Source of the DNA: Crossaster papposus
Lineage: Eukaryota > Echinodermata > Asteroidea > Velatida > Solasteridae
NCBI GenBank assembly: GCA_037893245.1
Contig: JBAIAA010000441.1
Coordinates: forward strand, 248,001-312,000
Direction of reading: 5' to 3'
Length of the DNA stretch: 64,000 bases
Shown here: positions 33,301 through 41,997 of the stretch, piece by piece
Layout of the letters: the number at the start of each line of letters is the position of its first letter
Position numbering within the stretch: the first letter of the stretch is position 1
Translations under genes and position numbers: made by a program
Notes under the pieces: model-generated
Seen by the model: the letters and a program-made list of their open reading frames with translations, nothing else
What the model was told of the DNA's origin: nothing
Database searches by the model: none

Positions 33301-36300
33301 TATTAAATTACTAGAGCGCTAACTCTTCGTTCTTAAGCGCGGAGATACTTTGAATCCATTCTGCGCGCAGACATTTTGAATTCATGTGCGTGTTGTAGAA
33401 CATAAGAAAAATAGATGGATTTAATTTCGAAAGTGTACTCTAAATGCAACGCGTGTGCGAGTAGAAAAGACGCAAACAACTTCACGCCCGTCATGTCAGT
33501 TTAAAAAAAAGTCACGGCAAAATCAACTGCAGCGTACGGATACGCACGCGCATTTGCAATGTTTGGCGCTCATTCGCTGATCATGCCTTTTGGTTTTGGG
33601 CGTATCGGCTTGATTAACGCACCGTATAGAATACAAACGCAGATATGCAAATAGCCGTACAAAATGTTGAGGTTACCATAGGTTTGTGCACAAACATGGA
33701 TGCGCCCAACTCGCATCAATGTGTACATCGAGCCAGCGCTCTAGTATTTTAATATAGCTAAATGGTATAAACTCAGAATAGTTTGAACGACTTTGTGAAC
33801 ATTCACACACACTCTATCGTTTGTTAACTCGAAGATTAAATTAATAGACCTTTATTAATTATCAGGGAACGCCATCTTGAAAATCAAAGCGAGGCAAATA
33901 TTACAAACAAACATGTCGGCCTAAATAGTCTGTGCAGTGAATAAGTGCGAAAAACGCTCCTATTGTACAACATTTTTAAATAGTCATTTAAAAGTACACT
34001 AATGTTTATATATTTATATATAATATATTTTGTTGCTATTTTAATTGTTGATGAAACATAATTTATTGTAAAGGAAAAAGTGTACACATTTTGTTTAGAT
34101 ATAAGGCATATTCCCCCCATCCCCGCACAGCACAAAATGGGGATTTTTTAAGAATGCAATTATATTTTTTGTCAATCAGACCCACCCTACATCATTGTGG
34201 AATATCTCTCCCGAGGCAATCTGAAGGAACTTCTTAAAGACAGTCGTAGTAAGGGTGGGCGTGTCTATGGCAACCTGCATGGTATCAGTAAGTCACTTAC
34301 CTCCAAGGATCTGATGAAGTTTGCTAAGGATGTCGCTGATGGAATGGCCTTCATCTCGTCCCAACAGGTAAGCTTTGCTCAGTCGTAGTAAGGGTGGTCG
34401 TGTCTATGACAACCTGCATGGCATCAGTAAGTAACTTACCTCTATTGCTAAGGAGTTCACTAATGTAATGGCTTTCATCTGATCTCAACAAGTAAAACAA
34501 ATAATCCTAAAAGGCAACAGGGATTTTATGAAATATACATAGTATGATAGTTTGCAAATTAACATTATAAATAATAATGTCATGTTTATACAAGTACCTC
34601 TCAGGTACCCATTTATACTCCAGAGTGGAGAAAAAGCAATTGTAGTAAAGTGTCTGGCACAAGGACACAGGCACCATGTTCTTGGCAGGGTTCTTTGCAC
34701 CTTCGTATGGGAGTCAAACAATGTAACCACTGGGCCATATGGTAGGCTGTAAGGTGAAGAACATTGTTATTGGCCACAATGCCCCTTTCAATGAGTTATT
34801 CTTTTTTATCACCCAAAAATATTCCATATACTTAGTGCATACACAGGGACCTTGCTGCCCGTAACGTGCTGGTGGCTGATGATATGACGTGTAAGGTGTC
34901 TGATTTCGGACTCGCTCGTGACGTCATGAATATCCGAGTATATGAACGAGGGTCAGAGGTGAGTGTACTGACGTTTAACATAATCAGATTGGATCGATCG
35001 TCCTTTTAGAAAACACATTCAAACAAAAGTTACATAAACAAGCGCTGGTCATCTTGATTCGTCCTCGTATAGCAATATGTAACCTTGCACCACGAAATGA
35101 GCGGAAAGTCGCACATGGCTAAAACGAGTTATTGCCCGAAACGTCAATTTTTCAAGTGGGAGGTCGGTTTAGAGTTGTTAACGTTTTTACATACAAAAAT
35201 AACCCTTCTTTATTATTTCCCAAAATTGTATAGCTCAAATAAAACTCTAAACTGTGTGTTATTTGGTGGCTGAATTGCACTGCGTATAGTTGGCACATTT
35301 CATGCACTTTGAGCTTTGTTTTCTCAAAACAAAGGAGCATGACTTTAGCAATTTGAAAAAAGTACAGCGGCGGCTAGGAATAAGCTACAGCAACACACAA
35401 TACATCATTTGAAAGCTTGGGACTTACACCCATTTTGTGGTACCAGGTCACATATATCAAAACATATCCAAACACTTGTCCATCAGTAAATGTGTTGTAC
35501 AATTTTAATTAGCTATATGGAAGGCTCGCTTTTTATCCCGATTACCGTAAATAGTCAAAATATTAAGCTGAAAAAAGGGTCCGAGTTTCGTGGCATGGAT
35601 TGTAGGCCCAGACATTACCGGCACTCTATTCACTGTAATTGTTTATAAAGAAAACACTTTATTTTGCGTTCTCCTGGCAACTGCTGCACTACAGCACAAG
35701 CTTCTCCAATTTCGTACCAGTCTGTTCAGACACTATCGCTTCTCTATTGTTGGTAAACCTTGACCCTTAACCACCCTGAGTCCATTAAAATCCATTTCCT
35801 GTTTTGGAGGATTTTAGCGGATTCAGGAGACCTCCATATTGAACAAACTGCGGAGGAGTGTGATGGATTGAGGATTTTAAGCCTAGCGTTACTGCAGGAG
35901 TTTGATGGATTCAGGATTCAAAAATTTAGATGATGGACTGTGATGGACTCTATGGAGAAACACACTGCAATTTTTTGTATGCCACCATGGTATCCTGAAT
36001 CCGCCAGAGTCCATCAACTTTTGCTGGTGGATTATTGATGGACTTGGGATATCTCCAGTATGCATACTGGTGGAGTCTGATGGACTCATCATCAGGACAC
36101 CAGTAGTTTTTGAAAACCAAACTTGGTGGATTGTAGCGGATTCAGGATACTTTCTAGAAAAAGCAGTGAGGGGTTTAGGGTTAACGTGATCGGTTTACTC
36201 CCCTTCACGTAGGCATCTGCAATGTTGCCATTTATAAAGTCTGATTATTTTAAGGGTGCCCTTCCGATGCGCTGGATGGCTCTGGAGTCCCTTGTTGATG

Positions 36301-39300
36301 ACGTGTACACAACAGAGAGTGACGTGTGGTCTTATGGCGTACTCATGTGGGAGATTGTTACTCTTGGTAAGAAGTTTCAGTCGAATCTCTTCGCTCGATC
36401 CACCCCCTATAATGGGCACTGGAAAGGTCTGGGTCGATGCGCTTTGAGCTCTAGCTATCGAATAGATTTTATGTGACCTGTTTATAACAAACCAATTCTG
36501 CATCTAAGAGCAAGTTCGGGCGCGAAATATAGTCAACCATTAGTCAGTCTCTGCTTTACCAATGCGCATGCTCAAATGCAGTTTGCTCGAACGGCTCTAG
36601 TCGAACTATTGTTGAAAAGATGGCAACCGCTTTGTTTACATTTGTGACATGAATGAGATGGGTATTGGCACTATTTTTCCTCGTATCGCATATAAGTAGG
36701 ATAAGTCATAACGTTAGTCATGTTGGTCCAAAAACAAGAAAAAAATAACATTAGGCTTGCCAAATTTTCATTTAACGTTACTGCCATCACTTTTTCCACG
36801 TCACTGGTTCTCTCCGTGTTTTCTTATGAAAAGAGGCTATTGTCAACCAGCGGCAACCGTGCCCCGGGGTCTGGTTCCAAATATTCGACTAGATAGTCCA
36901 ACCATTCTGCGTTCGAGTGACGTTAGTCGAACTATGGTTAACTATAGTTAACCTTCCCAGCGACCAGTATGGGCCATGGGACCAAGCAAATTAAATCAAA
37001 GACTTGTGTGCAAAGGCCTTTTCTGGGTTGTGATTTTCTAAAGAATTCAATCAGGGGTCAACTTAATTTCATACATGTGTATGTTTTAAAAACTATAGGA
37101 GCTCGTCCATACCCGGCTATGACTGCAAAGGTAATGATTGCTGAGCTTCAGTCTGGCTACCGTATGCCCAAACCACAACACTCTCAAAACGAATTGTAAG
37201 TTGAAAATACATTTAGAGAAAAACAGTGCGAGGACTTGGTCATTACTGCGTGATAATGACCTGGTTGGGGAATGACCGCTGGTAATAAACCGAGCTGAAA
37301 GCAAGGTCCATTACCAGTGGTCATCCCCCAAATTGGTCATTATCACGCAGTGATGACCGGGTACTCGCACTGATAATTATTCCCTTTAATAAATACCTTT
37401 TTAACGAGAAAAATTGTGAAAATGCTCCAAATTTCGTGACTTTTCTTTCGGCGATATTTCCAGTGTTTTTTTTTTTTTGTTCAGTGGCCATATTTCAGCT
37501 TATGCGTGGTACCCTGTCTCTTCAATATGTGTTGTTATTATTACGCAAACTTTAAGACCAGACTAGCTGACTACCAATGTCCACCGTGCATAGCAATGCG
37601 CTAGCCTTAACAGACGACACGCGTATTTTGAACGCGCAGTATCAAGATTAGACACGAGGTAGGATCAAAGATGATTAAGGGGTTTTGTTTCTGCAGGTAT
37701 GCGATGATGCTAAAATGTTGGGATGTGGATCCAGATAACAGACCCTCATTTAAGTTGATCAGTGCCGAGCTGGAGAAATACATCAACAAGGGAAAGGTAT
37801 GTGGTTTGGGAAAAAATGCTTTTGTTACCAAGTTATTTTGGATAATTGATTGTTGTGACACAAGTCAATTCATTTTAAAGAAGTGACTCGAGTCGAGTCC
37901 AGTCATTAGGCCAAGACGGTCGGGTCGGGTCGGGTCGGGTCGGGTCGGGTCGAGTTGATTCATGTATTTAGCTTAAAGGGATCGTATACGTTTGGTAATT
38001 ACTCCCAAAATTAATGGCAATAAAAACTTACTTGGTAAGAAGTACAGCAGCTTTGGATAGTATAATGCATTTTTATAAACTTTTCACTTCGAAGTTCTGC
38101 GGTTATGGAAAAAGTTATCACTTTTTATCCCAAACAAATTTGAATCTGAGAAGCGTTACTGCAGTGACGTTTCTCAGATTGTGTATTCCAATGCAGATTA
38201 TTCTTCCTGCGTGGACATGACCGCTTCAGATTTTCGGCAATATCTCAAAATCGCAACCACCTTTTGAAATGAAATTTGTACAGGTTAGTTTTATGGTATA
38301 TATCTATAACTATATAGGATTGAAACAAACAGTGGGTTCCAATTACCAAACGTATACGATCCCTTTAAGTCAATTTGAATCTCAAATATTTAAATACTAT
38401 AAACACGTTACAGAAACACAAGGTTGAAGTCCAAGTATATGTATACCATGTTTGTACTTATGTACAAAATGATTCGCTAACATAAACGTCACGTAAACAT
38501 AAACTGGCACTGGCGTAAGTCATTGCAAGAGTTTTGTAAGAGTTTTGCTCTTATTTTTGGGACCTGAGTCTTATTAGCCTGCAGGCGAGGCGAGGCGAGG
38601 CGAGTCGAGTCGAGTCGAGTTAATGAGAAATTGAGTCGAGTTAATGAGAAAATGAGTCGAGTTAATGAGAAATTGAGTCGAGTTAATGAGAAATTGAGTC
38701 GAGTTAATGAGAAATTGAGTCGAGTTAATGAGAAATTGAGTCGAGTTAATGAGAAATTGAGTCGAGTTAATGAGAAATTGAGTCATTTGCCTGCTGTGAC
38801 TGGGGTCAAGTCATTTACTTATTGAAACTCAAGTCAAGTCGCCCAAAATATGTGATTCGAGTCCGAGTCGAGTCTGAGTCTCAAGTTATTACAACTCTGG
38901 ATAATGAAAAACAATTAGGACCTTCGGTAGCTGTATGTATGTACTTCCTAACAAACAAAGTCAGAGCAAGAAAATGCTATGGATGAAAAAGTGAAAATAT
39001 ACATCATTGGCGCTGCTACGCGTACTAGAGGGCAAGATAGGGGAAATAATCGGGGGAATTGTGTCTTTGATTATACAAGCATGAAATTCGGCACTCGTAT
39101 TATGCTGTAAAAAATATATTTGGCTATAGGACCATTCCGGATTTGTCATTTAAGGAAACTTTTGTAGAATAACACGCAATTATCATTTTCATTTTTAAAT
39201 CATTCGCTGCCATTAAATCAATCCCTGTTATTCTAACTATATTTTTTTTTAATGGCAAATCTGCGATGGCCCTATAGCAAATATCTTTCTCATGACATAC

Positions 39301-39632
39301 TTGTACTGTGTCAAATTTCATGCTTGTATCATCAAAGGCACAATTCCACACATGGATATATTTTGTTTGATTCTTCTAAATGCAATGATCCATGACAATC
39401 ATATATTTAGCGATAGTGATAGAAAATTAAAAACTGATGATTGTTTGTGCAGTCCTACTTCGTTGAGTTCACTAGTTGAACCGGAGTAAACCTCATTTGC
39501 AACACCTTGTAGCAAACTCTGGTAGATGTTTATCTTGTATTGTTTCGGTTACAGGAGTACATATCGATCAAGGATTTCCAGGAGAGCATTTATGAAGTCG
39601 TTCTGAAAGAAGATGCGGGCGAAAAGGTGTAG
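18273..39632 (+). CDS. Gene B: Ig/FN3 receptor tyrosine kinase, start to stop
   Basis: Twenty-two exons: 18273-18330, 19002-19390, 20356-20667, 21746-22084, 22535-22837, 23128-23439, 24353-24670, 24899-25231, 25601-25885, 27497-27520, 28263-28529, 29067-29198, 32128-32155, 32314-32369, 32645-32854, 33172-33282, 34180-34367, 34836-34958, 36255-36366, 37099-37195, 37697-37796, 39555-39632. Order of parts: signal peptide, V-type Ig1, Ig2-Ig7, FN3, hinge, Cys module with polybasic site, transmembrane helix, juxtamembrane YGNV, kinase, short tail. All kinase landmarks are intact, including HRDLAARN and DFGLAR. Exon 2 (Ig1) carries a 23-bp tandem duplication that shifts the frame and leads to a stop. 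Skipping that exon restores the frame (phase 1 to phase 1), giving about 1261 residues; with an intact Ig1 it would be about 1386. So B is either a recent pseudogene, an exon-skipping gene, or a polymorphic or mis-assembled allele. Confidence 0.87.
18342..18727. mobile_element. GTGACC-family MITE, gene B intron 1
   Basis: Ends GTGACCTGCTCCCACAAAAA and TTTCATAGGAACGGGTCAC. ATAT duplicated at 18338-18341 and 18728-18731. Gene C has the empty site GAAATATTTAT at 45478. Confidence 0.92.
19002..19390 (+). CDS. Gene B exon 2: V-type Ig1, frame broken
   Basis: V-set-like domain with Cys in TLTCTF, Trp in NLEWSQRG and DDGEYSC. Around 19208-19242 a 23-bp segment (CCACCTGGATAT, then CCACCTAGATAT) is present twice. 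The exon is 389 bp against 375 in gene C, the frame shifts, and a stop follows at about 19265. Skipping the exon keeps the downstream frame. Confidence 0.85.
20356..20667 (+). CDS. Gene B exon 3: Ig2
   Basis: Ig domain with Cys in HQFTCQVPD, Trp in SFTWSIDGG and the second Cys in [14 protein letters not shown]. Phase 1 at both ends, donor GTGGGT. Present in A (3' end visible), deleted in C. Confidence 0.92.
20868..21523. mobile_element. TTAA element, gene B Ig2-Ig3 intron, piggyBac-like
   Basis: Ends AGGGTTCTAG and GTAGAACCT with TTAA at 20864-20867 and 21524-21527. Gene A lacks it. A minus-strand frame at 21108-21350 encodes an acidic Ser-rich stretch ([20 protein letters not shown] and following), which could be the N-terminal part of a piggyBac transposase. 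The catalytic part is absent. Confidence 0.72.
21746..22084 (+). CDS. Gene B exon 4: Ig3 (C2-type)
   Basis: 339 bp, the same length as in A and C. Cys in [15 protein letters not shown] and VKCMAST. Phase 1 at both ends, acceptor CACAG. Confidence 0.93.
22535..22837 (+). CDS. Gene B exon 5: Ig4 (C2-type)
   Basis: 303 bp, phase 1 at both ends. It differs from A and C at several residues: [27 protein letters not shown] and RAPWITEP. Confidence 0.93.
23128..23439 (+). CDS. Gene B exon 6: Ig5
   Basis: Ig domain with Cys in [11 protein letters not shown], Trp in ISWYKDDVG and Cys in YKCCATNP, plus two extra Cys (SSCAADLC) near the end. Phase 1 at both ends. Lost from gene A. Confidence 0.92.
23695..23902. 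mobile_element. MITE with CAGGCCCGTACGCAGG ends, gene B
   Basis: Inverted ends CAGGCCCGTACGCAGG and CCTGCGTACGGGCCTG around an AT-rich centre and a poly-C run (23867-23883). The ends resemble hAT-type terminal repeats, but no clear 8-bp duplication is seen. In the Ig5-Ig6 intron, absent from gene C. Confidence 0.8.
24353..24670 (+). CDS. Gene B exon 7: Ig6 (I-type)
   Basis: Ig domain with [26 protein letters not shown] and [10 protein letters not shown]. Acceptor CTACAG, donor GTAAGT, phase 1 at both ends. Confidence 0.94.
24899..25231 (+). CDS. Gene B exon 8: Ig7 (I-type)
   Basis: Ig domain with [26 protein letters not shown] and [12 protein letters not shown]. Phase 1 at both ends, ending in A, which joins GA of the FN3 exon to give Arg. 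Confidence 0.94.
25443..25600 (+). pseudogene. Gene B: relict eighth Ig exon
   Basis: After an acceptor-like ACAG the frame reads NKPNYSNVV, then [13 protein letters not shown] and GFLTCTM before TAG: a shrunken Ig-like pattern with two Cys. The gene C copy (58535-58695) keeps the same frame, and one size difference is exactly 3 bp. No donor continues into the FN3 frame, so it is probably a vestige, or a cassette whose partner site I cannot see. Confidence 0.45.
25601..25885 (+). CDS. Gene B exon 9: fibronectin type III domain
   Basis: Encodes [20 protein letters not shown], then [27 protein letters not shown] and GYTR. The PDPP start, inner Trp and YEIRVYAKN strand define an FN3 domain. Acceptor TGTAG, phase 1 at both ends. 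Confidence 0.93.
25909..26142. mobile_element. TTAA-type MITE (CCAGTTCGCGCCGG ends), gene B, intact ends
   Basis: Perfect 14-bp inverted ends, flanked by TTAA at 25905-25908 and 26143-26146. Gene C has the unfilled site TTTGTTAATATGTGTC at 58998, which proves the insertion and the TTAA duplication. This is the type copy of the family here. Confidence 0.93.
26425..26640. repeat. 8-bp minisatellite ATAACCTC/AAAACCTC, gene B
   Basis: Runs of CTCATAAC and CTCAAAAC in the FN3-to-hinge intron. Gene C has only a loose A/C-rich stretch there (59240-59345). Confidence 0.9.
27497..27520 (+). CDS. Gene B exon 10: 24-bp hinge
   Basis: Microexon reading PKPPDPDS between TTGTAG and GTGCGT, phase 1 at both ends. 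Repeated exactly at 60111-60134 in gene C. Pro-rich linker after FN3. Confidence 0.75.
28263..28529 (+). CDS. Gene B exon 11: Cys module with furin-like site
   Basis: About 89 residues. Four Cys (CIQL, WFECGKC, DHC) come before the polybasic run [14 protein letters not shown] and two (KLCID, GVC) after it. RKRRRR followed by AV fits a proprotein-convertase site, so the receptor may be cut here and held together by disulphides. I do not recognise the module. Phase 1 at both ends. Confidence 0.9.
28648..28892 (+). mobile_element. tRNA-derived SINE, gene B
   Basis: B-box GGGTTCGAGCCCAGCC, body GGCGCATGTGCCTGGTGCGC and AATGGGTACCCGAGAGGGCA. In the intron before the transmembrane exon. The gene C copy is at 62040-62370, so it predates their split. 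Confidence 0.82.
28903..29034. mobile_element. Fragment of the 33289-33763 MITE family, gene B
   Basis: GATATGCAAATAGCCGTACA and ATGGATGCGCCCAGCTCGCA match the right part of the MITE at 33289-33763. It ends in TCTAGTAATTTAATATATC. Confidence 0.75.
29067..29198 (+). CDS. Gene B exon 12: transmembrane helix
   Basis: Stem, then [20 protein letters not shown] and [14 protein letters not shown]: single membrane span and basic stop-transfer. 132 bp, as in A and C. Confidence 0.94.
29524..31992. repeat. 19-bp minisatellite, gene B, about 130 copies
   Basis: Same intron as in gene A. The left part is mixed (AACCTAACA, ACGTACG expansions of the unit). From about 30710 to 31950 it is an almost pure run of ATTGAACCCAACAGGCGCG, showing recent homogenisation. 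Since 19 is not a multiple of 3 and the unit has no stop on the minus strand, all three minus frames stay open. Confidence 0.96.
32128..32369 (+). CDS. Gene B exons 13-14: small juxtamembrane exons
   Basis: 32128-32155 encodes DGSESLGMS and 32314-32369 encodes [19 protein letters not shown]. They lie just after the 19-bp array that fills most of the preceding intron. Confidence 0.85.
32645..32854 (+). CDS. Gene B exon 15: juxtamembrane region and kinase N-lobe
   Basis: [20 protein letters not shown], then [10 protein letters not shown] and VAVKTLK. YGNV keeps the pYxN pattern, but the residue at -2 is Ala, so it does not fit an ITIM, unlike gene A. Confidence 0.93.
32883..32910 (+). pseudogene. 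Duplicated Gly-loop fragment of kinase exon, gene B
   Basis: Counterpart of 6430-6457, one base different (GCCGTTGG for GCCTTTGG). Confidence 0.85.
33172..33282 (+). CDS. Gene B exon 16: kinase helix C
   Basis: [20 protein letters not shown], ending [13 protein letters not shown]. The donor GTATAA (33283-33288) is part of the 7-bp target duplication of a MITE inserted right at the exon border. Confidence 0.92.
33289..33763. mobile_element. MITE inserted at the exon 16 splice donor, gene B
   Basis: Ends carry TAGAGCTATATTAAATTACT and AGCGCTCTAGTATTTTAATA as inverted repeats. GGTATAA is duplicated at 33282-33288 and 33764-33770. Gene A has a single GGTATAA at its donor and no insertion. Confidence 0.88.
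34180..34367 (+). CDS. Gene B exon 17: kinase hinge to helix E
   Basis: [20 protein letters not shown], then [20 protein letters not shown] and [12 protein letters not shown]. 188 bp, as in gene A. The downstream intron holds only one unit of the sequence that gene A has amplified. Confidence 0.93.
34382..34493 (+). pseudogene. Decayed partial copy of kinase exon 17, gene B
   Basis: Same relic as 7970-8092, directly after the single donor-containing unit. Its border reads CAACAAGT instead of CAACAGGT. Confidence 0.88.
34836..34958 (+). CDS. Gene B exon 18: catalytic and activation loops
   Basis: [36 protein letters not shown]. All catalytic residues present, single activation-loop Tyr, phase 0 at both ends. 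Confidence 0.94.
35079..35451. mobile_element. GTGACC-like MITE, gene B kinase intron
   Basis: Diverged ends GTAACCTTGCACCACGAAATG and CCCATTTTGTGGTACCAGGTCAC in the long intron before exon 19. Not in gene A. Confidence 0.7.
35771..36180. mobile_element. TTAA-flanked element rich in TGGACTC, gene B
   Basis: TTAA on both sides (35767-35770 and 36181-36184). The inside repeats GAGTCCATCA/TGATGGACTC in both directions, giving several nested hairpins. The same element lies inverted in gene C at 46854-47255. Confidence 0.8.
36255..36366 (+). CDS. Gene B exon 19: kinase P+1 loop and helix F
   Basis: [20 protein letters not shown], then [16 protein letters not shown]. The acceptor is TTTTAAG. The 1.3-kb intron before it has gained two mobile elements compared with gene A. 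Confidence 0.93.
36508..36951. mobile_element. MITE, GAGCAAGTTCGGGC family, gene B kinase intron, right end deleted
   Basis: Same intron position as 8931-9374. The right terminal repeat and about 80 bp of flank are gone, so the MITE runs straight into CCTTCCCAGCGACCAGTAT. Confidence 0.8.
37099..37195 (+). CDS. Gene B exon 20: kinase helices G-H
   Basis: [20 protein letters not shown], then [12 protein letters not shown]. Donor GTAAGT. Confidence 0.92.
37213..37378. repeat. Hairpin MITE in kinase intron, gene B
   Basis: Counterpart of 10360-10525 with both arm pairs kept. Confidence 0.82.
37697..37796 (+). CDS. Gene B exon 21: kinase helix I
   Basis: [20 protein letters not shown], then [13 protein letters not shown]. 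Acceptor CTGCAG, phase 0 at its end. Confidence 0.93.
37905..37955. repeat. (GGGTC)n microsatellite, gene B last intron
   Basis: GGGTC variant of the GAGTC repeat found in gene A, just before a TTAA element. Confidence 0.88.
37977..38364. mobile_element. TTAA-type MITE (AGGGATCGTATACG ends), gene B
   Basis: Starts AGGGATCGTATACGTTTGG, ends with the reverse complement CGTATACGATCCCT, flanked by TTAA at 37973-37976 and 38365-38368. Gene A lacks it at 12066-12072. Confidence 0.88.
38585..38780. repeat. GAGTC-derived 21-bp minisatellite, gene B
   Basis: About eight units of GAGTCGAGTTAATGAGAAATT after a short GAGGC/GAGTC run. It replaces the simple GAGTC repeat that gene A has at the same place. 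Confidence 0.92.
39555..39632 (+). CDS. Gene B last exon: tail and stop
   Basis: [20 protein letters not shown], then AGEKV and TAG at 39630-39632. Same tail as gene A with one change at the first residue. SIYEVV is conserved. Confidence 0.9.
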   Translation, partial: EYISIKDFQESIYEVVLKEDAGEKV

Positions 39633-39650
39633 GGTTATGATGAGTGACTT

Positions 39651-40099
39651 GTGACAGGCTCTACAAAAAAGGGTATTAAGTCGCGCTGTGCACTATCATG
39701 AAATGGACTACTAAATGTTGAGAGGGTAAACATATCATCAAAATGTGATTTACATTTGTTGTCATGAATGACATCTTTAATACCTACAGTTGCAAGTTTC
39801 ATTCACAGAAATGTGAATTTTGATGAATAAAGTGGACAAAAATACAATTTTGTGTGCATCGTTCTGTTGTACTGTACTACAATAGAACCGGCTTTTTTTA
39901 AAGCCTGTTTTCTCAGTTGTGTACTTTGAACTCCAAGGAAGTAATCAATATGCAAACATGTCATATATCCGGAATGGGAAGAGGCTATGGATCTATATTA
40001 TATACCAAATGAAAGCTTACGCTGTGGGCTTTCCAACCATGTATATAACTCAATGTCACTGTTTTGTGACATAATACCCATTTTTGTGGAATGGTTCAA
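39651..40099. mobile_element. Degraded GTGACC-type MITE after gene B
   Basis: Counterpart of 13014-13456, also carrying the gene's AATAAA. Confidence 0.65.
39826..39831 (+). other. Gene B polyadenylation signal
   Basis: AATAAA about 195 bp after the stop, at the same relative place as in gene A. Confidence 0.6.
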
Positions 40100-40427
40100 A
40101 CTTGTTGATTTTAGTCAAATTCAACATCAGATTTGACTTTGACTTTTAAAATTGTCGGCTTTGTAAACTCCGATCTAGTCGGTTTACTTGCAGATTTTAG
40201 TTGATAGAAATTTATATTATTACGAATGTTAAACTGCTTTTAGTACCCCCTGTCGTGTTATTTTCAACGCTGGGTACTTGCTTGTATAAAACAAAAAAAC
40301 AGCTGATTGTATACTTAGTTTATACTTGTACTTGTAGTGTTGAGATTATTTTACTTGCCCTGCGTCTTCTACGTCAATGTAAAAAAATGTACCACGCGAT
40401 TAACCAGTTCGCGCCGGATGACGTGAG

Positions 40428-40628
40428 TTCATGAGCCGCGTGGCCCTGCAAGCGGAGAAGATGGATCATCACCCGGAATGGTTCAACGTCTACAACAAGG
40501 TAGACGTGACACTGAGCACGCACGACGTCGGCGGGTTGTCGGAGAAGGACGTCAAGCTGTCGGAGAAGGACGTCAAGCTGGCGACGTTCATGGAGACCGC
40601 TGCGGCATCCGTCCTGCCTCCGTCTTAA
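40428..40628 (+). pseudogene. PCBD: PCBD fragment with 3' end, spacer B-C
   Basis: Longer copy of the same piece: [20 protein letters not shown], then [18 protein letters not shown], ending [15 protein letters not shown] and TAA at 40626-40628. AATAAA follows at 40750-40755. SEKDVKL is present twice (21-bp tandem duplication). The normal enzyme is about 100 residues and recycles tetrahydrobiopterin cofactor; only about the last two thirds are here. It could be a captured last exon, a retrocopy or the last exon of a gene whose 5' part was lost. No upstream exon is visible. Confidence 0.82.
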
Positions 40629-40802
40629 AATCCTTATGACTTCCTCTGTTCGGGCGTTACCTGTGTCGTCATCATCGTGTGATACGCATCGTGATACAAG
40701 ACCCATCATGTCGGATTTTGAAACATTTGGGAGGGTTAGTGTTGAGAAAAATAAAACTTCAAGAACTTTAAGGTTTTACAAACCTTAACCCCAGAGTTGT
40801 AT

Positions 40803-41997
40803 TTGAGTCCCCGCAAGTCCTCTCAAGTCCTCAAGTCCTCTCAAGTCCTCTCAAGTCCTCTCAAGTCCTCTCAAGTCCTCTCAAGTCCTCTCAAGTCTTC
40901 TCAAGTCTTCTCAAGTCTTCTCAAGTCTTCTCAAGTCTTCTCAAGTCTTCTCAAGTCTTCTCAAGTCACCACAAGTCACCACAAGTCACCACAAGTCACC
41001 ACAAGTCACCACAAGTCACCACAAGTCACCACAAGTCACCACAAGTCACCACAAGTCACCACAAGTCACCACAAGTCACCACAAGTCACCACAAGTCCTC
41101 TCAAGTCCTCTCAAGTCCTCTCAAGTCCTCTCAAGTCCTCTCAAGTCTTCTCAAGTCTTCTCAAGTCTTCTCAAGTCTTCTCAAGTCACCACAAGTCCTC
41201 TCAAGTCGCCACAAGTCCTCTCAAGTCCATCACAAGTCCTCTCAAGTCCATCACAAGCCCATCTCAAGTCCATCACAAGCCCATCACAAGTCCATCACAA
41301 GCCCATCACAAGTCCATCACAAGTCCATCACAAGGCCTTCAGTCTCAAGTCAAGTCACTAGAGGATTCAGATAAACTGTTAACAAAAGCATTATTTTGTC
41401 ATTGTTCAACCAGTTACTTGCGAATGGCTTTATGAAAGGACTTGTGACTGGACTTGTGACTGGACTTGTGACTGGACTTGTGACTGGACTTGTGACTGGA
41501 CTTGTGACTGGACTTGTGAAAGGACTTGTGACTGGACTTGTGAAAGGACTTGTGACTGGACTTGTGACTGGACTTGTGACTGGACTTGTGACTGGACTTG
41601 TGACTGGACTTGTGACTGGACTTGTGACTGGACTTGTGACTGGACTTGTGACTGGACTTGTGACTGGACTTGTGACTGGACTTGTGACTGGACTTGTGAC
41701 TGGACTTGTGACTGGACTTGTGACTGGACTTGTGACTGGACTTGTGAAAGGACTTGTGAAAGGACTTGTGAAAGGACTTGTGAAAGGACTTGTGAAAGGA
41801 CTTGTGAAAGGACTTGTGAAAGGACTTGTGAAAGGACTTGTGAAAGGACTTGTGAAAGGACTTGTGAAAGGACTTGTGAAAGGACTTGTGAAAGGACTTG
41901 TGAAAGGACTTGTGAAAGGACTTGTGAAAGGACTTGTGAAAGGACTTGTGAAAGGACTTGTGAAAGGACTTGTGAAAGGACTTGTGAAAGGACTTGC
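40803..41997. repeat. Head-to-head minisatellite arrays, spacer B-C
   Basis: Expanded version of 13900-14440: left 40803-41340 (CAAGTCCTCT, CAAGTCTTCT and CAAGTCACCA blocks), right 41434-41997 (GGACTTGTGACT, then GGACTTGTGAAA). About twice the length of the A-B copy. Confidence 0.93.
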
